DNA of 64,000 nt, taken from DATARH01 sp963778385 (lineage in GTDB: Bacteria > Pseudomonadota > Alphaproteobacteria > ATCC43930 > CGMCC-115725). Positions 51,029-60,087 of this stretch are shown piece after piece; the first letter of the stretch is position 1; every line of letters begins with the position of its first letter. Under the pieces are notes generated by a model. The model saw nothing but the letters and a program-made list of their open reading frames with translations, was not told the origin of the DNA and ran no database searches. The position numbers and the translations under genes were made by a program. The stretch covers positions 372,001-436,000 of the forward strand of contig CAVZUA010000002.1 in NCBI GenBank assembly GCA_963778385.1, read 5' to 3'.

Positions 51029-51997
51029 GTGCCACATGCAAATTGGCCATACGCAACTCGGTTCATCGGATTGGCCCTGGCGACGGCGATCGCTGCGGCG
51101 ATCGGTCTCGTCCGCCCGGCGCTGGCGACCACCGCCGTCGTGCTCAACTCGGACGACGATTCGCTCAGCATCATCGACAGCAACAGCTACAAGGAAATCT
51201 CGCGCACGCATATCGGCCGCGGTCCGCACCACCTGATCCAGACACCGGACGGCCGCACGCTGATCATCGCGATGTCCGGCAGCAATGAACTGGTCATGAT
51301 CGACCGCGTCAGTGGCGTCGAAAAGCAGCGCATCACCGCCAGCGACCCGTACCAGATCGGCTTCAGCCCTGACGCGAAGTTTTTTGTCGCCGCCTCGATC
51401 CGCCTCGATCGCATCGACATTTACGACGGCAGCACGTTCCAGTTGCTGCATCGCCTGCCGGCGGCGACGATGCCGAGCCATATCGCCTTCTCGCGCGACA
51501 GCAAGACGGTCTTTGTGACGCTGCAGGGCACCAGCGGTCTCATCTCGATCGATCTTGCTTCGGGCAAGGTCAATTGGACGGCGCCGGTGGGCCGGCAGCC
51601 GGCCGGCATCGTTACCCGGCCGGGAGGGACGTTGCTGGTCGGGATCATGGGCTCCGACCATATCGCCGAGGTCGATCCGGCCAATGGCGGCGTGATCCGT
51701 AAGATCCAGACCGGAAACGGCGCGCATAATTTCCTCGCCAGCGCCGACGGCAAGACGCTCTACGTGACCAATCGCGTCGCCGGCACCATATCGATCCTCA
51801 ACGCCGACACCCTGGCCATCACCGGCACCCTGCAGGCACCCGGCGGTCCGGACGACATGGCGATATCGCCCGACGGGCACGAGCTGTGGGTCACCGGCCG
51901 GTGGCATGCCTGGGTCGATGTCATCGAGCTGGCTTCCGGCACCCTGAAGACGAGCGTGCCGGTCGGCCGGTCGCCGCACGGGATTTTTGTTTACTAG
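51029..51997 (+). CDS. Exported YVTN-type beta-propeller protein
   Basis: The 322-residue protein has a signal peptide (to about residue 33, AAAIGLVRPALA) and then about seven blades of the YVTN/NHL-like kind, each near 40-45 residues. Landmarks are VLNSDDDSLSIIDSNSYKEISR, TPDGRTLIIAMSGSNELVMID, SADGKTLYVTNRVAGTISILN and SPDGHELWVTGRWHAWVDVIEL. Such propellers bind ligands or assist quinoprotein/copper pathways; function is not determined. The sterol-desaturase-like gene begins 20 nt downstream, so the two may be one operon. Confidence 0.8.
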   Translation: MPHANWPYATRFIGLALATAIAAAIGLVRPALATTAVVLNSDDDSLSIIDSNSYKEISRTHIGRGPHHLIQTPDGRTLIIAMSGSNELVMIDRVSGVEKQRITASDPYQIGFSPDAKFFVAASIRLDRIDIYDGSTFQLLHRLPAATMPSHIAFSRDSKTVFVTLQGTSGLISIDLASGKVNWTAPVGRQPAGIVTRPGGTLLVGIMGSDHIAEVDPANGGVIRKIQTGNGAHNFLASADGKTLYVTNRVAGTISILNADTLAITGTLQAPGGPDDMAISPDGHELWVTGRWHAWVDVIELASGTLKTSVPVGRSPHGIFVY

Positions 51998-52017
51998 AGT
52001 TGGGTTCGGAGCCGCCG

Positions 52018-53016
52018 ATGTTCGACGCTTTCCAGCGGATCCTCGAACAAATTCAAGGCACCATCTTTGAGACGGCGATCCAGCCTGGGCTGTTCCATCT
52101 CGGGCTGATGGACTGGTCCGAGGATGTCTTCGACGGCGTCGAGTTCGCGTTGTACGGCGCACTTGCGGTGGCCCTGGCCTATGTCTTGTGCCGCCCGCTC
52201 GAATTGTGGCGTCCGGTCGAGCGGTGGGACGAGCGGCGCGTGGTGCGTACCGACATCGTCTACACGCTGGTGCACCGGCTCGGCATCGTCCCGGCGATCC
52301 TCTTCCTGGTGCTGGCGCCGATCGGTGTCGCGATCGATTCGTACTCGCGCTTCGCCGGCTACATCCCGCCCGAGATCGAACAGCTCTGGCACCCGCTGTT
52401 CAATCACCCGTTCGCGACATTCCTCATCTACATGGTGGTGCTCGATTTCGGCGAATACTGGCGCCATCGGCTGCAGCACCGCCTGCCATGGTGGTGGGCG
52501 CTGCACAGCCTGCATCACGATCAGCGCCAGATGACGCTGTGGAGTGACGACCGCAACCACATCTTCGACGACGTGCTGGCCCTGGTCTGGAGCGGCACGT
52601 TGGCGATGCTGATCGACGTGCCGCCGGGCGCATATCCCTTGATGCTGATCGGCTTCCGGCTGATCGAAACGCTGTCGCACACCAATGTGCGGCTCGGCTT
52701 CGGGCGGTTTGGCTCACTGCTGCTGGTCGGCCCGCATTATCACCGGGTCCACCATTCGATCGAGCATGCGACACCGCCGTTTGACCGTCCGCGCGGCTGC
52801 AATTTCGCCATCATCTTCCCGATCTGGGACGTGATTTTCGGCACCTGGCGGCCCGCGACCGGCTACCCCAAGACCGGCGTCGCCTCGCTTGCCGGCCCTG
52901 CGGTGCGCTACGGCTATCTGCGGCACCAGTGGGAAGGCTTCCGCCGCCTCGCCGCCGCGCTCGTCCACCTTGTCGACCGCCGCCGCCCGAATTTTGTCGC
53001 TGCTTTCCGGGAGTAG
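52018..53016 (+). CDS. Sterol desaturase/fatty acid hydroxylase family membrane enzyme
   Basis: The 332-residue membrane protein contains the eight-histidine pattern of the superfamily: HRLQH (HxxxH), HSLHH (HxxHH), a late HRVHH (HxxHH) and further histidines around YHRVHHSIEH. Several transmembrane helices precede (e.g. LYGALAVALAYVLC, LVHRLGIVPAILFLVLAPIG, ATFLIYMVVLDFGEYW). These diiron enzymes hydroxylate or desaturate sterols, hopanoids, carotenoids or lipids. It lies next to the hpnB-like gene (convergent), so modification of a hopanoid or other isoprenoid lipid is plausible but unproven. Confidence 0.88.
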   Translation: MFDAFQRILEQIQGTIFETAIQPGLFHLGLMDWSEDVFDGVEFALYGALAVALAYVLCRPLELWRPVERWDERRVVRTDIVYTLVHRLGIVPAILFLVLAPIGVAIDSYSRFAGYIPPEIEQLWHPLFNHPFATFLIYMVVLDFGEYWRHRLQHRLPWWWALHSLHHDQRQMTLWSDDRNHIFDDVLALVWSGTLAMLIDVPPGAYPLMLIGFRLIETLSHTNVRLGFGRFGSLLLVGPHYHRVHHSIEHATPPFDRPRGCNFAIIFPIWDVIFGTWRPATGYPKTGVASLAGPAVRYGYLRHQWEGFRRLAAALVHLVDRRRPNFVAAFRE

Positions 53017-54172
53017 CTACCGGCCGGCGGCCTGGAAGCGGCCCTTCCAGGCGCCGCCGCGGCCGCGCCAGTGCTGCACCGCCGACCCTACGGTGACCGC
53101 CATATAGAACGCCGCGATCGCCGGCAGCAGCAGCGCCACCGGACGCGGGCAGCGGTAGAGCCGCAGGATCGGCAGAAACGATGCCGCCATCGCCAGCCAC
53201 GCGGCAGCGCCCAAACCCATCGCCAGCGGGTCGCGCGACAGCAGCACGAGCAGCGGCGGCGCGAGATAGGTGACAGCCATTCCCACCATCAGCGTCACGA
53301 GTATTCCGGCGGAATAGTTGAGCTGCGCGAAGGCGCAGCGGCTGATCATATCCCACAGCACGCGCCAGGAGCCGTAGGGCCGCACACTGCGCGTCTCATC
53401 GGCGATGCCGAGCCATACCCGACCGCCCGCCTTGACCCGGCGCGCTAGAGCGCAATCATCGATGATTTCGTGGCGGATGCTGTCGATCCCGCCGATCCGC
53501 TGCAAGGCACCGGCGCGCAACAGCATGCAACCGCCCGCCGCCGCGGCGATAGGGCGTCCCGAATTCAGCCACCCAACGCGGCGGGTAAAGCTTGAAGAAG
53601 AAAAAGACGAAGGCCGGGATCAGCAGCTTTTCCCACGCGCCCCGGCAATGCAGCCGCACCATTAGCGACACGAGATCATACCCGCTCGCATCGGCGCGGG
53701 CGGTCAACCGGCGCAGATTGTCGCGTGCGTGGACAATGTCGGCGTCGGTCAGCAGCAGATAGTCCGGGTTTTTCGTGGCGGCGACCGCAATGCCCTGGTG
53801 CACCGCCCACAGCTTGCCGGTCCAGCCCGGCGGCATCGGCGCCGCCTGGACCACCGTCACCCGATCGCTGGCGCCGGCCGCGGCTGCGGCGGCACGGGCG
53901 ACCTCCGCCGTGCCGTCGCTGCTGTGGTCGTCGACGATGACCAATTCGAACCGACCCGCATGATCCTGCGCGAGCAGTGAGCCGACCGCGTCGCCGATCA
54001 CATCCGCCTCGTCGCGCGCGGGAATCACCGCGACGACCGACCTGGACGATGCGGACGCCGCCTCAGCCTGTTCATGCGGCTCGACCCGCCAGAACGCGCC
54101 GCGAAACGCCAGCAGATAGAGCCAAGTGGCCGCCGCAATCAGGCCGACTGTGATGACCGCATTCTCGACCAT
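53017..54172 (-). pseudogene. hpnB: HpnB-like hopene-associated glycosyltransferase, frameshifted
   Basis: Read across one frameshift this is a complete family-2 glycosyltransferase of HpnB type, about 384 residues: MVENAVITVGLIAAATWLYLL (membrane anchor), VVAVIPARDEADVIGD, VIVDDHSSDGT, TDADIVHARDNL, WEKLLIPAFVFFFFKLYPPRWV and, after the shift, LNSGRPIAAAAGGCML through IDDCALARRVKAGG and a membrane tail. An extra base at 53569-53570 (CC on the plus strand where one C restores WVLNSGRPIAAAAGG) breaks the frame. HpnB is associated with hopanoid biosynthesis loci, though its role there is uncertain. All motifs are intact, so a sequencing error or very recent mutation is likely. Confidence 0.85.
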
Positions 54173-54225
54173 GCCATCCCCAAAAAAAGCGCCCGGCGCC
54201 GACGAGCCCCCGGTTCGGGGACTGG

Positions 54226-55026
54226 CTAGCGCGGGACGGTTCGGCTGGTCAAGGAATTCGAAAAATCGCGGAATGCGGCAAGAAATGCCTCGCGCTGCTC
54301 ATCAAACGGTGCGTGACCGGCATCTTCCAGCACAACGAGACGCGATCCCGAGATCGCGGCGCGATAGGCCTCGCCGAATCGTGGCGGGACCAGGCCGTCC
54401 TTGTCGCCGTAAAGCAACAATGTCGGCACCGTGATGCGGTGCAGCCATTTCGCCAGTTGTGGATTGTGGAAGCGCGGGCGATAGGCGAGCCGGGTCACGG
54501 TCTGCCGGGTCTTGGCGACGAGGTTCATGTCAACCGCCGCCATGTCGGTGAGGCGCCGCGCCGCGCGCTCGGGATCGGCGTAGAAGCGCCGCAGGTTCTC
54601 CTCGACCGGCATGCGGAAGATGTCATCGATCGGTTCGCCGCCGGCGAGAATGCCCACGGCGCCGACCAGCGTCAGGCTGGCGAGCCGTGTCTGGTTGCGC
54701 ACGGTCAACTCCGCGGCGATCCAGCCGCCCAGCGACGTGCCGACCAGATGCACCCGGTCGAGCCCCAGCAAATCGAGGAAATCGAGATAGAAATAGGCAA
54801 GGTCCGCGACCTCGTCGAGCCAAGGCGGGTCGTCCGAGCCGCCGAAGCCGGGATGCTCCGGCGCATAGACCGCAAAATCCCGCGACAGATCCTCAAGGAA
54901 CGCCATCCAGCCGGTATGGCCGCCGGCGCCGTGCAGAAAAACCAGCGGCGGCGCCTCGGGCCGCCCGCCGCGCAGCAGCCGGATCTGCGCGCCGCTGACC
55001 GTGATCATTTCCCCGCTATGCGGCAT
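54226..55026 (-). CDS. Alpha/beta hydrolase
   Basis: The 266-residue serine hydrolase has VFLHGAGGHTGWM, the elbow GTSLGGW, an acid near LLYGDKDGLVPP and the histidine in LEDAGHAPFDEQ. It resembles haloperoxidase/carboxylesterase-type hydrolases of aromatic meta-cleavage pathways. The start is ambiguous between ATG at 55026 and at 55008. It lies between the hpnB-like gene and a DUF1330 protein gene, all on the minus strand, but gaps of 53 and 194 nt argue against tight coupling. Confidence 0.88.
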   Translation of the reverse strand: MPHSGEMITVSGAQIRLLRGGRPEAPPLVFLHGAGGHTGWMAFLEDLSRDFAVYAPEHPGFGGSDDPPWLDEVADLAYFYLDFLDLLGLDRVHLVGTSLGGWIAAELTVRNQTRLASLTLVGAVGILAGGEPIDDIFRMPVEENLRRFYADPERAARRLTDMAAVDMNLVAKTRQTVTRLAYRPRFHNPQLAKWLHRITVPTLLLYGDKDGLVPPRFGEAYRAAISGSRLVVLEDAGHAPFDEQREAFLAAFRDFSNSLTSRTVPR

Positions 55027-55220
55027 CGCCTGTTACCTTGTTCGCAACGACGGTCGAGGCGGGTGCCCGAACGCCTGCTTCCCCGGTTTATTCCGAATTG
55101 TCAATGTTGTCCCAGTCAACGGAAGCACGTTGCCTTCGCCCTTCCGGCCCGCTTTTCCAACCAATCCGCCGAAAGTGGGCATCGCCGAACGCTGTCGTCA
55201 TGTCCTCAGCGCCAGAAGGT

Positions 55221-55613
55221 TCACTGCGTAGGTGGAAGACCTTGGATCGCGATGATGCGGAACCTCGCACCGCTTTGGCGCAGCTTGGACGCCTTCTGAT
55301 TTTCTGCCGCAGAATACCAGCGTTTCACCGCATCCATATTGGGAAATTGCAGTATTGCCACGCAACAGGGTGCAGCCCCATCCCCTTCGAGCAGTGTGTT
55401 CTCTTGGCTTCGCGCCAGGTAGCGGGCGGCATACTTAGGAAGAATATCGCGTGCCAGCTTGGCGTACTCTTGCTGGGTAGTCTCGGGTCCGGTGGTAGCG
55501 GTCCGTTCTACGATGACGAATGCGGGACGCTCCTCGTCTGCTGCCGCGGACCCGGTGCTGGAAAGGACGAGACAGAGGGTCGCGGCAGCGGCGAGACCAA
55601 ACAATTTGCCCAT
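55221..55613 (-). CDS. Secreted DUF1330-type protein
   Basis: The 130-residue protein has a signal peptide (MGKLFGLAAAATLCLVLSSTGSAAA, cleaved near residue 25) and a ferredoxin-like barrel of DUF1330 type with FVIVERTATTGPETTQQEYAKLARDILPKYAARYLARSQ and VAILQFPNMDAVKRWYSAAENQKASKLRQSGARFRIIAI. Cytoplasmic DUF1330 proteins are more usual; an exported form is less common. Function is unknown. The gap downstream of its start (55614-55893, 280 nt) shows no recognisable element beyond promoters. Confidence 0.75.
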   Translation of the reverse strand: MGKLFGLAAAATLCLVLSSTGSAAADEERPAFVIVERTATTGPETTQQEYAKLARDILPKYAARYLARSQENTLLEGDGAAPCCVAILQFPNMDAVKRWYSAAENQKASKLRQSGARFRIIAIQGLPPTQ

Positions 55614-55893
55614 GGCCGAACTCCCGTTTCAGAGTGACCGGGTCCAGCCATGTTCAAGCCAAGAACCTGCCAAGGCCGAAGCGGTCGTCAGGAAAACAAT
55701 AAGTCGCATCGAAATCGGCGGAGATTAAGGCGCCCGAGTTTCACCGAATGGGCGTGTCTCATAATGGGCGGTATCTCTATCGGGGCCCGCTCAGGCATCG
55801 GGGCGGCGCAGCCGCGTCAGGGCCTTGCGTCGGCCGGGCTTGAGTCTTGTCGCGCCGGCATGCGAGGGTCCGGGGGTCCCGAAGGAGGGCATC

Positions 55894-56514
55894 ATGGCCA
55901 AAGTCAAAATCTACGGCGTGCCGCGGTCGCGCGCGTTTCGGACGCTGTGGCTGGCGAAGGAGCTGGGACTCGATTACGAGAATGTGCCGGTCGATTTCGC
56001 CGGTGGCGGGACGCGTCAGCCCTCCTATCTGGCGATCAACCCCAACGGCCATGTCCCGGCGATCGACGACAACGGGTTCGTGCTGTGGGAATCGATGGCG
56101 ATCAACCTTTATCTCGCCAAGAAATACGGGCTCGGCACGCTCTACCCCAAGGACCTCGAAGGCGAGGCGCGCGCCTGGCAGTGGAGCTTCTGGGGCATGA
56201 CCGAGCTCGAACGCAACGTGCTGACCGCGATGTTCAACCGCGCGATCTACCCCGAAGACAAACGCGATGCCGCCGCCGCCGACGCGGCCGAGAAGGAATT
56301 GCAGCACCCGCTCGGCGTGCTCGACGCAGCGGTGACCAAGACTCCGTACCTGATCGGCAACGACTTCACCGTCGCCGACCTCAATGTCGCCGCGGTCCTG
56401 TCCTGGGCGCGCCCGGCGCGGATCGACTTCACCCCGTTCCCAAAAGCCGCCGACTGGCTCAGCCGCTGCGCGCTGCGCCCCGCGGCCAAGGAGGCGAGGG
56501 ACCTGCAGCGATAA
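55894..56514 (+). CDS. Glutathione S-transferase family protein
   Basis: The 206-residue protein has a thioredoxin-like N-terminal domain (KVKIYGVPRSRAFRTLWLAKELGLDYENVPVDF; NPNGHVPAIDDNGFVLWESMAINLYLAKKYG with the cis-proline and ES glutathione motif) and an all-helical C-terminal domain with the NDFTVADLNVAAVLSW motif. The active-site residue is probably the Ser at residue 12 (PRSRAF). GGAGGG precedes the start at 55894. The lactonase-family gene begins 50 nt downstream. Confidence 0.9.
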   Translation: MAKVKIYGVPRSRAFRTLWLAKELGLDYENVPVDFAGGGTRQPSYLAINPNGHVPAIDDNGFVLWESMAINLYLAKKYGLGTLYPKDLEGEARAWQWSFWGMTELERNVLTAMFNRAIYPEDKRDAAAADAAEKELQHPLGVLDAAVTKTPYLIGNDFTVADLNVAAVLSWARPARIDFTPFPKAADWLSRCALRPAAKEARDLQR

Positions 56515-56564
56515 TTACAGCCGGAGCCCGGCAAGGGCCGACAAAAACCCAAGCGGAGGAAACG

Positions 56565-57716
56565 ATGAAGCACATGAACCTGCGGCGGCGCCGCGTCCTG
56601 CAGTTCGGCCTCGGGGGCGCCGCGGCGCTCGGAATCGGGCCCCAATTCCTTACCGGAGGACACAAGGCAATGGCGGCAGGCACGCTCGAAACGACCGTCT
56701 ACGTCTCGAACGCGGGCAGCAATGACATCTATTGCCTGGCGATGAACCGCGAGACCGGCGAGCTGACGATGATCGAGAAGGTCAAGGTGCCCGGCGCCGA
56801 GAAGCCATCGCCGGCAAGCCTGCCGATGGCGACCAGCCTCGACAAGCGGTTCCTCTACGCCCAGCTTCGCAGCGAGCCGTTCCCGGTGTCGGCCTTCGCG
56901 ATCGGCCAGCTCGATGGCCGGCTGACCGTGAACGGCACAACGCCGCTGTCGGCCGCGATGGCATATGTCAACGTCGACCGCACCGGCCGATGGCTGTTTG
57001 GCGCGTCCTATGTCAGCAACAAGCTCGAAATCCACAAGATCGATGCGCTCTATGTGGTCGAGGACAACCCTTCGCAAATCGTCGAGACCCCGCCAAAGGC
57101 GCATTGCGTCATCATCGATTCCGGCAACAAGTTCGTTTACCTGCCGGTGCTGGGCGGCGACGAGGTGCTGCAGTTCACGTTCGACGCGAAGACCGGCAAA
57201 GTCGCGCCCAACGACCCGCCTGCGGTTAAGACCAAACAGGGTGCCGGACCGCGCCACCTGACCTTCCATCCCAACAACAAATTTGCCTACCTGCTCTGCG
57301 AGACTGCCGGCACGATGACGGCGCTTTCGATCGACAAGGACAAGGGCACGCTCAGCGAGATCCAGACCGTCCCGCTCGGCGACTTCAAGGAGAACGCCGC
57401 GGCCTCCGACATCCACGTCACGCCGAACGGGCAGTTCGTCTATGGCGCGGTGCGCTCGACCAGCACCTTGCACGGGTTCAAGATCGACCCCGACAAGGGC
57501 ACGCTGACCGAAATCGGCAAATGGCCGACCGAGAAAGAGCCACGCGGCTTCAACATCGACCCGCGCGGCAAATTCCTGCTGGCGGTCGGGATGCAGTCGG
57601 CGAGCATGACCAGCTACGCGATCGGGGCCGACGGCGCGCTCAAGCAACTGAAGCAATACCCGATGGGCACGCAACCCAACTGGATCGAGATCGTCGATCT
57701 ACCGAAGCCCGCGTAG
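56565..57716 (+). CDS. Tat-exported lactonase/beta-propeller protein (6-phosphogluconolactonase YbhE-like)
   Basis: The 383-residue protein has a twin-arginine type leader (NLRRRRVLQFGLGGAAALG, about residues 5-23) and a seven-bladed propeller of the lactonase family (TTVYVSNAGSNDIYCLAMNRETGELTMIE; GAGPRHLTFHPNNKFAYLLCETAGTMTALSID; NAAASDIHVTPNGQFVYGAVRS). YbhE-type enzymes hydrolyse sugar lactones; here export suggests a periplasmic substrate. GGAGG lies 7 nt before the ATG. It is the second exported propeller in this stretch. Confidence 0.85.
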   Translation: MKHMNLRRRRVLQFGLGGAAALGIGPQFLTGGHKAMAAGTLETTVYVSNAGSNDIYCLAMNRETGELTMIEKVKVPGAEKPSPASLPMATSLDKRFLYAQLRSEPFPVSAFAIGQLDGRLTVNGTTPLSAAMAYVNVDRTGRWLFGASYVSNKLEIHKIDALYVVEDNPSQIVETPPKAHCVIIDSGNKFVYLPVLGGDEVLQFTFDAKTGKVAPNDPPAVKTKQGAGPRHLTFHPNNKFAYLLCETAGTMTALSIDKDKGTLSEIQTVPLGDFKENAAASDIHVTPNGQFVYGAVRSTSTLHGFKIDPDKGTLTEIGKWPTEKEPRGFNIDPRGKFLLAVGMQSASMTSYAIGADGALKQLKQYPMGTQPNWIEIVDLPKPA

Positions 57717-57726
57717 GGCGCCGGTA

Positions 57727-57774
57727 CCCCCACCCCGACCCTCCCCCGCCAGCGGGGGAGGGTCGGGGTGGGGG
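57727..57774. repeat. Palindromic intergenic repeat, family B copy 4 (short)
   Basis: CCCCCACCCCGACCCTCCCCC and GGGGGAGGGTCGGGGTGGGGG are perfect inverted complements around GCCAGC. It sits just after the lactonase gene and before the convergent aldo/keto reductase gene, fitting a bidirectional terminator. Confidence 0.92.
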
Positions 57775-57788
57775 TTTGCGGGCGATAA

Positions 57789-58778
57789 CTAGATGAACAC
57801 CCCCGCCATGCCGCCGGCGGGGTAGCGGGTGCCGGCGGCGGCGCCGGCCGGGATCACCTCGGCGATCGCGTCGAGCTCGGCCTGGCTCAGCACGATGTCC
57901 ATCGCGCCGAGATTTTCCTTCAGGCGGTCGAGCGACTTGGTGCCGGGGATCGGGATCACGTCCTCGCCCTGCGCCAGCAGCCACGCGAGGCAGAGCTGCG
58001 CGACCGTGCAGCGCTTGTCGGCGGCGATCGCCTCGACTCCTTCGACCAAGGCGCGGTTCTTGGTGAAGTTCTCGCCGGTGAAGCGTGGGTGACGGCCGCG
58101 TGTATCGCCCGGCGCCAGATTGTTGAGGTCCGGGACCGCGCCGGCCAGCAGGCTCCGCCCGAGCGGCGCATAGGCGATAAAGGAAATGCCGAGGGCGCGG
58201 GTCACCTGGCGCGTCTCGATGCCGATTTCCGGGTAGAGCAGCGAGTATTCGCTCTGCACCGCGGCGATCGCGTGCACCTTGTGCGCGGCGGCGATGCGCT
58301 CAGGCTTCGCCTCGCACAGGCCGAGATGCTTGACCTTGCCCTGCTCGACCAGTTTCGCCATCGCCCCGACCGTGTCCTCGACCGGCACATTGAGGTCGAC
58401 CCGGTGCTGGAAATAGACGTCGATGCAGTCGGTCTGCAGCCGCTTGAGACTCGCCTCGCAGGCTTGCATCACATATTCGGGGCGGCCGTCGACGCCGTTC
58501 TGGCCGCCGGGGTTCTGGGTCTGGCCGAATTTCGACGCCAGCACCACCTTGTCGCGCCGGCCTTTCAGCGCGCGGCCGAGCAGCAACTCGTTCTGCCCCC
58601 AGCCATACATGTCGGAGCTGTCGAGAAAATCGACGCCGAGATCGACCGCCTGCTGGATCAAACGCTCGCCGGCCGCCTCGTCGCTCGGCCCGTAGACGCC
58701 GGACAGCGACATGCAGCCGAGCCCGATCGCCGTCGCCGCCGGCCCGTTCTTGCCGACCTTCCGTTTCTGCAGCGCCAT
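57789..58778 (-). CDS. Aldo/keto reductase
   Basis: The 329-residue TIM-barrel protein begins ALQKRKVGKNGPAATAIGLGCMSLSG and shows the AKR catalytic residues: Asp and Tyr in FLDSSDMYGWGQNE, Lys in VVLASKFG and His in DVYFQHRVD, plus IPIPGTKSLDRLKENLGA for cofactor binding. It reduces aldehydes or ketones with NADPH. The start at 58778 follows GGAGGCTTTG; the open frame upstream lacks a site. It is divergent from the BNR-propeller gene. Confidence 0.94.
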   Translation of the reverse strand: MALQKRKVGKNGPAATAIGLGCMSLSGVYGPSDEAAGERLIQQAVDLGVDFLDSSDMYGWGQNELLLGRALKGRRDKVVLASKFGQTQNPGGQNGVDGRPEYVMQACEASLKRLQTDCIDVYFQHRVDLNVPVEDTVGAMAKLVEQGKVKHLGLCEAKPERIAAAHKVHAIAAVQSEYSLLYPEIGIETRQVTRALGISFIAYAPLGRSLLAGAVPDLNNLAPGDTRGRHPRFTGENFTKNRALVEGVEAIAADKRCTVAQLCLAWLLAQGEDVIPIPGTKSLDRLKENLGAMDIVLSQAELDAIAEVIPAGAAAGTRYPAGGMAGVFI

Positions 58779-58910
58779 CAAAGCCTCCGTTGTGTTGCCG
58801 GCAGCATAGCGATTGCCCCCAGTCGCCGCGAGTTTTTGTGACAAACCAAGTGGCGTACCCTTGGGGGCGCGCTATGATTGCGCCACAAGTTTCGAATCGA
58901 GGAGGAAGCG

Positions 58911-59978
58911 ATGGCGGGTCAGACGCATGTATATGCCGGCATCGCCGGCACGGTCGGCATGGACCATTCCGGCAATCCGTTGGCGGGCATCTTCCGCCAG
59001 GCGCCGGGCGACAAGGGCTGGGAGCACCTGAAGAACGGGCTGCCCGCCGACGCCGAGGTGCACGCGATCACCGTGCATCCGACCGATCACGACACGATCT
59101 TTGTCGGCAGCACCAAGGGTATCTATCGCAGCGACAATCGCGGCGGCAAGTTCGAGAAGCTGTCGGTGGCCGGCGGCGATCCCGACATCTGGTCGATCCT
59201 CGTTCATCCAAAGGACCCCAAGCGGCTTTATGCCGGTGCCACCCCGGTCGATGTGTATCGCAGCGACGACGGCGGCGACCATTGGAAGAAGCTGGCGCAT
59301 CCGCCGCTGCCGGATCGGGTGATCATGGCCTTTGCCTGCCGGGTGATGCGGCTCGATGTCGACCCGAATTCGCCCGACGATGTCTACGCGACGCTCGAAG
59401 CCAATGGCGCGATGCGCAGCCGCAACGCCGGCGAGAGCTGGGAAGACTGCACCGCGGACCTGATCCGCTTCTGCGAGCAGCCGAAATACAAGAGCCGCAT
59501 CGGCAGCCAGACCGAGATCGAGGGCATGCTCGACGGCCACGCGCTGGCGTGCAGCGCGGCGGCGCCGGGCACCGTCTTCCTCGCCAACCGCATGGGGCTG
59601 TTCAAGAGCAGCAACCACGGCGACACCTGGGAGGACATGGAGATCGGCCGCTTCTCGCCGCTGACCTATGGCCGCGACATCCGCACCTCGCCGCACGACG
59701 CCAAGATCATGTACGCGGCGCTGTCGCCGGCGGCGCGGTCGACCGACGGCTCGGTCTGGAAGAGCGAGGATGTCGGCAAGACCTGGAAACGCTTCGACCA
59801 CGACATCAAGGCCGACGCGACGATGATGGGCGTGACGCTGCACCCGCGCGACCCGAACCAGGTCTACGCGGTCTCGCGCGTCGGCCAGGTATTCGGCACG
59901 CAGGATGGCGGCAAGACCTGGAGCGAACACCGGCTGCCCGAGGGCGTGCGCGACGCCTATTGCATCGCGGTGGGGTAA
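58911..59978 (+). CDS. Sortilin/BNR-type beta-propeller protein
   Basis: The 355-residue protein has repeated Asp-box-like elements (SDNRGGKFEKL, SDDGGDHWKKL, SRNAGESWEDC, SSNHGDTWEDM, SEDVGKTWKRF, TQDGGKTWSEH), each about 40-70 residues apart, as in sortilin/exo-alpha-sialidase-type propellers. It lacks a signal peptide and any sialidase arginine triad can be ruled out only weakly. The start at 58911 follows GAGGAGG. Function is unknown; such propellers often bind sugars or proteins. Repeat B copy 5 follows. Confidence 0.75.
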   Translation: MAGQTHVYAGIAGTVGMDHSGNPLAGIFRQAPGDKGWEHLKNGLPADAEVHAITVHPTDHDTIFVGSTKGIYRSDNRGGKFEKLSVAGGDPDIWSILVHPKDPKRLYAGATPVDVYRSDDGGDHWKKLAHPPLPDRVIMAFACRVMRLDVDPNSPDDVYATLEANGAMRSRNAGESWEDCTADLIRFCEQPKYKSRIGSQTEIEGMLDGHALACSAAAPGTVFLANRMGLFKSSNHGDTWEDMEIGRFSPLTYGRDIRTSPHDAKIMYAALSPAARSTDGSVWKSEDVGKTWKRFDHDIKADATMMGVTLHPRDPNQVYAVSRVGQVFGTQDGGKTWSEHRLPEGVRDAYCIAVG

Positions 59979-59987
59979 GGCCCGTTA

Positions 59988-60087
59988 CCCCCACCCCGAC
60001 CCTCCCCCGCTGGCGGGGGAGGGGGTTTGCTGGAACAGCATAAACGGCATTCCCTCCCCCGCCGGCGGGGGAGGGTTAGGGTGGGGG
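59988..60087. repeat. Palindromic intergenic repeat, family B copy 5
   Basis: The outer arms CCCCCACCCCGACCCTCCCCC and GGGGGAGGGTTAGGGTGGGGG nearly match, each with an inner GC-rich hairpin (CGCTGGCG, CGCCGGCG). The minus-strand lyase gene ends inside its right arm: the last residues, PPP, and the stop at 60076 are encoded by repeat sequence. Confidence 0.92.

Noticed and set aside
38940..60087. CRISPR array made from the repeated palindromes
   Set aside because: Copies are scattered, vary in length and have no regular spacers or cas genes nearby.
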